Source: Reyranella massiliensis 521
GTDB lineage: Bacteria; Pseudomonadota; Alphaproteobacteria; Reyranellales; Reyranellaceae
Reading direction: 5' to 3'
NCBI GenBank assembly: GCA_945860205.1
Contig: CAMARK010000045.1
Span: 1 to 38,059 of the forward strand
DNA length: 38,059 nt
Below are positions 31,916 through 38,059 of the stretch, piece after piece. The notes under the pieces were generated by a model, which had not been told where the DNA came from, made no database searches, and worked only from the letters and a program-made list of their open reading frames with translations. The first letter of the stretch is position 1. Every line of letters begins with the position of its first letter. The position numbers were made by a program, and so were the translations under genes.

Positions 31916-31935
31916 ATTCTAGTGCGCAGTTCCCG

Positions 31936-32973
31936 ATGAGCTTCAAAGTCCGCATCGTCCAGGCCGACCGCACCATCGAGGTGCCGACCGGCTCCACCAT
32001 TCTGGAGGCCGCCCTCGACGCCGGCATCTCCTACCCGTTCGGCTGCCAATCCGGCAATTGCGGCGCCTGCAAGTCGCACCTCGTCAAGGGCGAGGTGACG
32101 ATGGAGGGCTTTTCCGAGTTCGCGCTCTCCGACGAAGAGAAGGATCGCGGCCTGATCCTGGCATGCCGCGCCGTGCCCTGGGAGGAATGCGAAATCGCCT
32201 GGCTCGAGGAGGACGACCTGGTCGTCCATCCCCGCCGCGTGCTGACCTGCAAGGTAACCGGGCTCGACGATGCCACGCACGACATCAAGCGCGTGCGACT
32301 GGAGATCGCCTCGGGTGGCCCGTTCGACTTCGCCGCCGGCCAGTTCGCCTCCGTCACCTTCGACGGCTGCCCGCCGCGCGACTATTCGATGGCCAACGTA
32401 CCGGGCGACCCGGTCCTGGAATTCCACGTCCGCCGCACCGCTGGTGGCGCCACCAGCCTCCATGTCTCGGAGCACCTCAAGATCGGCGACAGCGTGCGTG
32501 TCGAAGGCCCGTTTGGCGCCTCCTACCTGCGCGAGGCCCATCGCGGGCCGATCATCGCGGTCGCCGGCGGCTCGGGCATGGCACCGATCAAGGCGATCGT
32601 CGAGCGTGCTCTGCAGAAGAACCTGCCGCAGCACATCTACTGTTACTTCGGCGTTCGTACCGAGCGCGACCTCTACCTGCACGACCATTTCGCCGCGCTG
32701 GCCGACCGCCACAAGAACCTGCATTTCATTCCGGTGCTGAGCGAAGGCGACGGCATGACCCGACGCTGCGGCCTGGTGCACGACGCCGTCGCCGCCGATT
32801 TCGACGAGGTCGACGGCTGCAAAGCCTATCTCGCCGGGCCGCCGGTCATGGTCGAGGCCGCGACGAAGCTGCTCGAGCGGCGCGGCATGCGCCGCATCGA
32901 CGTCCACGCCGACGCCTTCTACACCGCGGCCGAAATGGCCAGCGCCAACAAGAAAACGGGAGCGGAACGATGA
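31936..32973 (+). CDS. 2Fe-2S ferredoxin/FAD/NAD(P) oxygenase reductase component
   Basis: A 345-residue electron-transfer protein. The N-terminal plant-type ferredoxin has C37, C42, C45 and C77 (Cx4Cx2Cx31C). The FAD domain has RDYSMAN (148-154) and the GDSVRVEGPFG loop. The NAD(P) domain has AGGSGMAPIKA (210-220) and the C-terminal AGPPVMVEAA. This is the build of reductases feeding multicomponent oxygenases such as phenol, benzoyl-CoA or phenylacetyl-CoA oxygenases. The stop overlaps the SDR start (ATGA). The likely partner is the di-iron protein at 33929. Confidence 0.94.
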   Translation: MSFKVRIVQADRTIEVPTGSTILEAALDAGISYPFGCQSGNCGACKSHLVKGEVTMEGFSEFALSDEEKDRGLILACRAVPWEECEIAWLEEDDLVVHPRRVLTCKVTGLDDATHDIKRVRLEIASGGPFDFAAGQFASVTFDGCPPRDYSMANVPGDPVLEFHVRRTAGGATSLHVSEHLKIGDSVRVEGPFGASYLREAHRGPIIAVAGGSGMAPIKAIVERALQKNLPQHIYCYFGVRTERDLYLHDHFAALADRHKNLHFIPVLSEGDGMTRRCGLVHDAVAADFDEVDGCKAYLAGPPVMVEAATKLLERRGMRRIDVHADAFYTAAEMASANKKTGAER

Positions 32974-33917
32974 CGGCTTTGTTGGAAGGACGCTCAGCGA
33001 TCGTCACCGGCGCCGGCCGCGGCATCGGTCGCGCCATCGCCGAAGCCTTGGTAGCTGAAGGCGCGAAGGTGATCGTCGCCGACAATGGTGCCTCGATCGC
33101 AGGCGACGGCGGCGATCCCGAGGTCGCGCGCGACACCGTAAAGGCCCTCAACGACAAGATTGGGGGTAAGAACACCCTCGCCTTCTCCGAGAGCGTCGCC
33201 TCGCCGGGCGTCGCCAGGCAACTCGTCGATCTTGCGATCAAGAATTTCGGCGGCATCGACATCGTCGTGAACAATGCCGCGATCCTGCGCGACGCCTTCG
33301 TCTTCCGCGCCGATCCGCGCGACTGGGATGCGGTGATCCGCACCAACCTGTCGTCCGCCTTCTACCTGATCAACGCCGCGTCCGCGGTCATGCGCGAGCA
33401 GGGCAAATCCGGCCGCGGCGGCAAAGAGGGCTACGACTGGGGTCGCATCGTCAACATCGTCTCGTCGGCCGGGCTCTACGGCAATCTCGGCCAGGCCGCC
33501 TATGCCAGCGCCAAGGCGGGGTTGTTCGGCCTCACGCGGGTCACCGCCATGGACCTGCAGCGCGCCAACATCACGGTGAATGCCGTGGCGCCTTTTGCCA
33601 AGACGCGCGTCACGGACATCATCCAGCCCGCCAACGAGGCACAGAAGACCTACAAGGAGCGCGCACTCAAGATCGGCGCGCATCACGTCGCGGCGCTCGT
33701 GACCTCCCTCGCCTCGCCGGCCGCGAAGGCGATCACCGGCCAGCTGTTCGGCGTGCGCGGCCGCGAGGTGTTCCTGTTCAGCCAGCCGCGGCCCGTCGCG
33801 ACACTGGTCGTCGACCAGCCGGCAACGCTCGCGCAGGACCTCACGGCCAAATTCGGTGGCCAGTTCACCGACATGACCACCGATCTCGAAGCCTTCAACA
33901 CAGAACCCCTCGTCTGA
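32970..33917 (+). CDS. Short-chain dehydrogenase/reductase with C-terminal extension
   Basis: A 315-residue SDR. The ATG at 32970 overlaps the previous stop by 4 nt. The NAD(P) motif TGAGRGIG is at 13-20, NNAA at 101-104, and the catalytic Ser (about 165) and YASAK (Y178, K182) are present. The first strand is followed by an Asp (IVADNGAS), which favours NAD. Beyond about residue 250 there is a 65-residue C-terminal part not needed for catalysis. It resembles the hydroxyacyl-CoA dehydrogenase type of SDR. It probably oxidises an alcohol made by the oxygenase. Confidence 0.92.
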   Translation: MTALLEGRSAIVTGAGRGIGRAIAEALVAEGAKVIVADNGASIAGDGGDPEVARDTVKALNDKIGGKNTLAFSESVASPGVARQLVDLAIKNFGGIDIVVNNAAILRDAFVFRADPRDWDAVIRTNLSSAFYLINAASAVMREQGKSGRGGKEGYDWGRIVNIVSSAGLYGNLGQAAYASAKAGLFGLTRVTAMDLQRANITVNAVAPFAKTRVTDIIQPANEAQKTYKERALKIGAHHVAALVTSLASPAAKAITGQLFGVRGREVFLFSQPRPVATLVVDQPATLAQDLTAKFGGQFTDMTTDLEAFNTEPLV

Positions 33918-33928
33918 GGAGATCCGCC

Positions 33929-34633
33929 ATGACCGACATCATCGTGAAGACCGTCGAAGAGCTGAAGGACGCGCCCGAGGAATATCGCGAGGCCATCGGC
34001 AAGCTCGTCATCAGCCATGCCGTCAACGAGCTCTACGGCGCGCAGGTGTTCGACGAGCCGGCCATCGCCTACGCACCGACACCCTACGCCAAGTGGCTGA
34101 CCTGCCGCGTGGCGATGGAGGAATACGGCCACCATGTGCGCTTCAAGCAGCTTGGCGTGCAGATGGGAATCCCTGAGGAGCGCATGGTGCCAGGCACCGG
34201 CAAAAAGCCGCTGTCGATCTTCGAGTTTCCGCTAAAAACCTGGGAGGAGTTCGTCGCCATCAAGCTGCTGGCCGACCTCGCCGAGATCCTGCAGGTCGAA
34301 GACCTGCTCCACTGCACTTTCCATCCGCTGCGCAATCTCGCCCGCGCGACCATGCCGGAAGAACGTTTCCACGCCCAGTTCGGCGAGGATTTCTCCGCCG
34401 AACTGGTGAAGACGCCCGATGGCAAGGCGCGCCTGCAGGCGGCGGTTAACGAATACTATCCCTACCTGCCGTCGTTCTTCGGCGGCTCGAAGTCGCGGAA
34501 CAATGAAATCTTCCGCAAGTGGAAGATCAAGCAGCGCACCAATGACGAGATGCGCCAGGACTTCATCACGCGCGCCTCCGAGGTCGCCGCCAAGTACGGC
34601 CTCACCTTGCCGGAGGTCCGGCAGGCGGCGTGA
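33929..34633 (+). CDS. PaaA/PaaC-type ferritin-like di-iron oxygenase subunit
   Basis: A 234-residue helical protein. The ATG at 33929 follows GAGGAGATCCGCC. It belongs to the phenylacetic acid catabolic protein group. Candidate iron ligands are E34 (ELYGAQ), E65 and H68 in EEYGHH, E119 or E124 in the ADLAEILQVEDLLH helix, and E145 and H148 in EERFHAQFG. Two ExxH motifs on helices of a four-helix bundle fit a carboxylate-bridged di-iron oxygenase. The other Paa subunits (PaaB, PaaD) are absent, so substrate and complex differ from the classic pathway. Confidence 0.85.
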   Translation: MTDIIVKTVEELKDAPEEYREAIGKLVISHAVNELYGAQVFDEPAIAYAPTPYAKWLTCRVAMEEYGHHVRFKQLGVQMGIPEERMVPGTGKKPLSIFEFPLKTWEEFVAIKLLADLAEILQVEDLLHCTFHPLRNLARATMPEERFHAQFGEDFSAELVKTPDGKARLQAAVNEYYPYLPSFFGGSKSRNNEIFRKWKIKQRTNDEMRQDFITRASEVAAKYGLTLPEVRQAA

Positions 34634-35187
34634 GTTCTGTCGTCGCCCTTCCGCGGGCACTGCTCGACACGCTTCGCGTCGATGTGCGGGCAGCGTCGTG
34701 GTTTGCGGCTCTGGGCGAGCCTCTCACCGACGGTGACCGCAGCGATGCCACGGCCTATGCGGAGGCACTGGGCTTTGACTTCTTGGAGATTGGCCTTGCC
34801 CGCGACTGGCCCGACGCCGAGCGACTCCTGAAAGCGCCCGACTGGACGCCGGCATGGTGGGATCGCGAGGAGGCCTTGCGCCGGAGCCTGCTCGCCGATG
34901 CCGAGGCACGCTACCCGGAGGCTGCCCTCTGGTCGGCACTCACCGACCTCACGACGGACGCCGGCGACCTCGTCCATGGCAAAGCCGCGACCGCCGCGGC
35001 CCGCCTGGGCAGCGCTGCGCCGGCCTCGATCCACGTCGCGGCAGGCGCTGCCTCCCAGGCAATCTATCAACTGGCGGTGGCTCGCCTTGCCGGACAGTCC
35101 GCTTCGCCCTTCGAAAGCAAGTTTCGCCTCTATGCTGCAGGCCGCTGGCCGCTCGGCATCCTGGGCTCTAGGCTGGTCCTGTTCTGA
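34630..35187 (+). CDS. Hypothetical helical protein in the di-iron oxygenase operon
   Basis: A 185-residue protein. The GTG at 34630 overlaps the di-iron gene stop by 4 nt (GTGA), so it belongs to the operon. It is helix-rich, with Asp/Trp-rich stretches (ARDWPDAERLLKAPDWTPAWW), an Ala-rich middle and the end GRWPLGILGSRLVLF. No family is recognised and no iron-ligand or cofactor motif is visible. It may be an assembly or coupling factor for the oxygenase, but that comes only from position. Confidence 0.7.
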   Translation: MSSVVALPRALLDTLRVDVRAASWFAALGEPLTDGDRSDATAYAEALGFDFLEIGLARDWPDAERLLKAPDWTPAWWDREEALRRSLLADAEARYPEAALWSALTDLTTDAGDLVHGKAATAAARLGSAAPASIHVAAGAASQAIYQLAVARLAGQSASPFESKFRLYAAGRWPLGILGSRLVLF

Positions 35188-35255
35188 GAGGACCATCAGG
35201 TCGAGTACGCCGGTCGGGGTACTGCCCACGCACCGGCGCCGGAGGAGTTGAGATC

Positions 35256-36257
35256 GTGCTTCAGTTGGGCCGCTTTCCGCGCGTGCGTCTCGGTCACTTG
35301 CCGACACCGCTCGAGCCAATGATCCGTCTTGCCGCCCGACTCGGCGGGCCGAAGCTCTGGATCAAGCGCGACGACTGCACGGGGCTCGCGACCGGCGGCA
35401 ACAAGACCCGCAAGCTCGAATATCTCGTGGCCGACGCATTGAGCCAGGGCGCCGACACGTTGATCACGGTGGGCGCGTTGCAGTCCAACCATGCGCGCCA
35501 GACAGCGGCGGCGGCATCAAAGCTCGGCCTGAAATGCATCCTCGTGCTGGAAGAGCGCGTTTCGCAGCCGACCGATGCCTATCGTCACAACGGCAACGTG
35601 CTGCTCGACCGGCTGTTGGGGGCCAGCCTCAAGTATGTGCCGCGCGACAGTTCCATGACCGCCGCCGCGGAAATGGCGGCGGAAGAGGTCAGGAAGAGTG
35701 GCGGCCGACCCTACGTCATCCCCGGTGGCGGCTCGAACGCGATAGGTGCTCTGGGCTATGTCGGCTGCGCCCTCGAAATCCTGCAGCAGGCGGCCGAGCG
35801 CGACATCCGCGTCGACCGCGTGGTGCATGCAACGGGCAGCAGCGGCACCCAGGCCGGGCTGATCGCAGGGTTCGCCGCCACGCAAAGCGGCGTGCGCGTG
35901 CTCGGCATCACCGTCGGAAGGCCCCGCGCCAACCAGGAAGCCAATGTCGGCAAGCTGGTCGACGCCACGGCCGACCTGCTGGGCTTGAAGGGGCCGATCG
36001 CGCGCGACTGCATGGAGGCCGACGACAGCTATTTCGGCGAGGCCTATGGTATTCCCACGCCCGGCATGAAGGAGGCCGTCAGCCTGCTCGCCGAGACCGA
36101 GGCCGTGCTGCTCGATCCGGTCTATTCCGGCAAGGCGATGTCGGGACTGATCGACCTCGTGCGCAAGCAGACGTTCGACAAGGATGAGAACATTGTGTTC
36201 ATCCACACCGGTGGCCAGGCCGGGCTCTTCGCCTACGAGCCCGCATTCGCCGCCTAA
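35256..36257 (+). CDS. PLP-dependent D-cysteine desulfhydrase / cysteate sulfo-lyase family enzyme
   Basis: A 333-residue PLP enzyme. The GTG at 35256 follows GGAGGAG. The PLP lysine is K50 in ATGGNKTRKLEY, as in D-cysteine desulfhydrase, L-cysteate sulfo-lyase (CuyA) and ACC deaminase. The GALQSNHARQTA loop near 74-85 binds substrate carboxylate. The phosphate loop is ATGSSGTQAG near 190. Members split D-cysteine to pyruvate, sulfide and ammonia, or cysteate to pyruvate, sulfite and ammonia; the motifs alone do not choose. The M81 peptidase starts 10 bp later and is probably cotranscribed. Confidence 0.9.
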   Translation: MLQLGRFPRVRLGHLPTPLEPMIRLAARLGGPKLWIKRDDCTGLATGGNKTRKLEYLVADALSQGADTLITVGALQSNHARQTAAAASKLGLKCILVLEERVSQPTDAYRHNGNVLLDRLLGASLKYVPRDSSMTAAAEMAAEEVRKSGGRPYVIPGGGSNAIGALGYVGCALEILQQAAERDIRVDRVVHATGSSGTQAGLIAGFAATQSGVRVLGITVGRPRANQEANVGKLVDATADLLGLKGPIARDCMEADDSYFGEAYGIPTPGMKEAVSLLAETEAVLLDPVYSGKAMSGLIDLVRKQTFDKDENIVFIHTGGQAGLFAYEPAFAA

Positions 36258-36267
36258 GGAGGAGACC

Positions 36268-37803
36268 GTGTCCAGCGAGAACCCGCGAATAGCCATTCTC
36301 GGCTTCGCCATCGAGTGCAACCGCTTCTCGCCCGTCACCACAGCCGCCGATTTCGAGCAGGATGTCGATATCCGCGGCAATCGCATCGTGAGCGAAGCGC
36401 GCTCCGGCGCGTCGATCACCATGCCGGACCTGCCCGGCTTCTTCACCGAGATGGACCGCACCGGCAATTGGACGCCGGTGCCGATCCGCGTTTCGCTCGC
36501 GCAGCCGGGCGGGCCGGTCGAGGAAGGCTTCTTCCGCGACTATCTGCGCGAGATCGAGGCCGGCCTAAAGACCTCGCTGCCGCTCGATGCGGTGTTCATC
36601 TCGAGCCATGGCGCGGCGCTCGCCCAAGGCACCGACGATCCCGACGGCGACCTGTTCGAGATCGTGCGCCGCGTGGTCGGTCCTGGCATTCCGATCGTCG
36701 TCGTGTTCGACCTGCATGCCAACGTCTCGCGCAAGATGATCGACAACATCTCGGTGTTCGTCGGCTATCTCGAAAATCCGCACACCGACATCTACGAGCG
36801 CGGCGTCGAGGCCGCCGTGCACATGCGCGAGTGCCTGGCCGGCGCCCAGACGGCGATCGAAATGGTCAAGGTGCCGATCGTGGCGCCGCAGATCTCGTTG
36901 CTCACGGCCAAGGGTCCTTACGCCGACCTCATCAAGTACGGCCAGACCAAGGTCGGCGGCGATATCCTCAACGTGTCCGTGATGGCGGGCTTCGCCTACA
37001 GCGACAGCCCGAAGAACGGCCTGACGGCAGTCGTGACGGCCCGCAACGGCAAGCGCGAAGCGGCCGCCGCCCTCGCGCTCGACCTCGCCAAGCGGGCCTG
37101 GGGCACGAAGGAGCGCTTCAAGCGCGCAATGATGTCGCTGGGCGACGCCGTCCAGCTCGCGGCCTCGGTCGGCCGCGACCGCCGCCGCAAGCCGATCATC
37201 CTGGCCGACGTCGCCGACAATCCCGGCGGCGGCGGGCGTGGCAATACGACCTACCTGCTGCGTGCCCTGAAGAGCGCCAGCGTCCAGAATGTCTTCTTCG
37301 GTGTCTTCAACGACCGGGCACTTGCGGCAAAGGCCCATCAGGTCGGCGAAGGCGCGATCTTCACCGCCTCGTTCAACACCGAGGAGCATCAGGAATTCTC
37401 GCTGCCGTTCGACTGCGAGGCCAAGGTCGTGAAACTGTCGGACGGCCGCTACGTCGGCCGCCGCGGCGTGCTGAAGAACGTCTCGTCGGACATGGGTCCC
37501 TCGGCACTGCTCGATCTCGGCGGCATCCAGGTCGTCGTCATCAGCCATCGCTGCCAGTGCATGGACCCGCGCCAGCTCGAGATGTTCGGCCTCGACATCG
37601 CCCAGGCACGGGTGGTCGTCGTCAAGAGCCGTGGCCATTTCCGCGGCGGCTTCGATGAGTTCTTCAAGCCGGACCAGATCTTCGAAGTCGACTGCCCGGG
37701 CCTGACGTCGCCGGTGCTGGCCAACTTCACCTGGAGCAAGCTGCCGCGGCCGGTCTATCCGCTCGACGAGGAGACGGTCTGGACGCCGCCCTCTTCGACC
37801 TGA
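36268..37803 (+). CDS. M81-family (MlrC-like) metallopeptidase
   Basis: A 511-residue protein with GTG start at 36268 after AAGGAGGAGACC. The N-terminal domain begins RIAILGFAIECNRFSP. Probable zinc ligands are H114 (SSHGAA), D148 and H150 (FDLHANVS), and H172 (NPHTDIYERG), with spacing as in MlrC microcystinase. The C-terminal DNPGGGGRGNTT block is typical. MlrC hydrolyses linear peptides; most relatives have unknown substrates. It is cotranscribed with the PLP enzyme. No other mlr genes are here, so microcystin breakdown is unsupported. Confidence 0.93.
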   Translation: MSSENPRIAILGFAIECNRFSPVTTAADFEQDVDIRGNRIVSEARSGASITMPDLPGFFTEMDRTGNWTPVPIRVSLAQPGGPVEEGFFRDYLREIEAGLKTSLPLDAVFISSHGAALAQGTDDPDGDLFEIVRRVVGPGIPIVVVFDLHANVSRKMIDNISVFVGYLENPHTDIYERGVEAAVHMRECLAGAQTAIEMVKVPIVAPQISLLTAKGPYADLIKYGQTKVGGDILNVSVMAGFAYSDSPKNGLTAVVTARNGKREAAAALALDLAKRAWGTKERFKRAMMSLGDAVQLAASVGRDRRRKPIILADVADNPGGGGRGNTTYLLRALKSASVQNVFFGVFNDRALAAKAHQVGEGAIFTASFNTEEHQEFSLPFDCEAKVVKLSDGRYVGRRGVLKNVSSDMGPSALLDLGGIQVVVISHRCQCMDPRQLEMFGLDIAQARVVVVKSRGHFRGGFDEFFKPDQIFEVDCPGLTSPVLANFTWSKLPRPVYPLDEETVWTPPSST

Positions 37804-37809
37804 GGGCGG

Positions 37810-38059
37810 TCAGCGATCCGGCAGCGGAATGAATTCGGGATCACCTGGCACCATGGCAAACCGGCCCTCGCGCCAGTCGGCCTTGGCGACTTCGATGCGT
37901 TCCTTGGTCGACGACACGAAATTCCACCAGATGTGCCGCGGTCCGTCCATCGCGGCGCCGCCCAGCAGCATCAGCTTGGCACCATCGGCGCCCGCCACCA
38001 CCCCGGCCGCCACGCCCGCGGCCAGGACTGCGAGGTCGCCGACAACCACGGCGCGGTCG
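37810..38059 (-). CDS. Pirin-family protein, 5' truncated by the window edge
   Basis: The last 83 codons of a pirin-like gene, running out of the window on the right. The text [24 protein letters not shown], then [17 protein letters not shown], is the C-terminal cupin end of bacterial pirins (pirin C-terminal domain). Pirins are iron-binding cupins, some with quercetinase activity. The metal-binding N-terminal part is outside the window. It converges on the M81 gene with 6 bp between stops. Confidence 0.9.
   Translation of the reverse strand, partial: DRAVVVGDLAVLAAGVAAGVVAGADGAKLMLLGGAAMDGPRHIWWNFVSSTKERIEVAKADWREGRFAMVPGDPEFIPLPDR

Noticed and set aside
31876-32907. N-terminal extension of the MarR frame into a 498-codon open frame
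   Set aside because: The extension is antisense to the ferredoxin reductase gene, and the MarR family start fits the ATG at 31875.
36268-37803. Microcystin degradation cluster
   Set aside because: Only an MlrC-like M81 protein is present. MlrA, MlrB and MlrD are absent, and M81 proteins are common outside that pathway.

Overview
The window is high-GC DNA from an alphaproteobacterium, most likely a free-living Rhodospirillales/Reyranella-type organism. This is an inference from gene content: a Coq4-type ubiquinone protein, TrmFO, CobF, and a YajC-SecD-SecF block joined to a Mth938/NDUFAF3-like gene with an NDUFAF6-like gene nearby. There are no rRNA or tRNA genes, no CRISPR array, no phage genes and no intact transposase.

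Left part (1-8900). An Asp/Glu-racemase-superfamily gene cut by the window edge, a P-loop kinase and an acyl carrier protein precede a convergent nadE (NAD+ synthetase). Upstream of nadE lies an accretion zone: a decayed IS1380-type transposase, a secreted Sel1-repeat protein, a 796-residue secreted TPR protein built from two fused copies of one architecture, and an MFS exporter. Three displaced fragments of the nadE 5' end (4233-4405, 6928-7007, 8323-8390), all in nadE orientation, separate these genes. One is an exact 80-bp copy. One is an internally deleted nadE pseudogene. One lies just upstream of the MFS gene. This is the most unusual structure in the window.

Middle (8900-24900). A minus-strand set encodes an alpha/beta hydrolase with a Cys nucleophile elbow, a thermonuclease, a LysE exporter and a small membrane protein. 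A Tat-exported protein follows, then two tandem RidA-like genes divergent from trmFO. A leftover trmFO start lies between the two RidA genes. trmFO overlaps a coq4-like gene, and a MATE exporter follows. Next come a cupin, cobF, a BrnT/BrnA toxin-antitoxin pair whose toxin start looks frameshifted, an exported hydrolase, a quinone-reductase-like MDR protein, a perfect 30-bp inverted repeat, a luciferase-like flavin oxidoreductase with an alpha/beta hydrolase, an NDUFAF6-like squalene/phytoene-synthase-family protein and a short PuuD-like membrane protein.

Right part (24900-38059). A LysE exporter lies 9 bp downstream of the Mth938-like/secF/secD/yajC operon, which is divergent from a DUF815 AAA+ ATPase, a PNPOx-like protein and a convergent PaaI-type thioesterase. 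A MarR regulator is divergent from a compact four-gene operon: 2Fe-2S/FAD/NAD reductase, SDR, PaaA/PaaC-type ferritin-like di-iron protein, and an unknown helical protein. A 19-bp palindrome lies between regulator and operon. This looks like a regulated multicomponent di-iron oxygenase of unknown substrate. The window ends with a D-cysteine desulfhydrase/cysteate lyase-type PLP enzyme, an M81 (MlrC-type) metallopeptidase and the C-terminus of a pirin.
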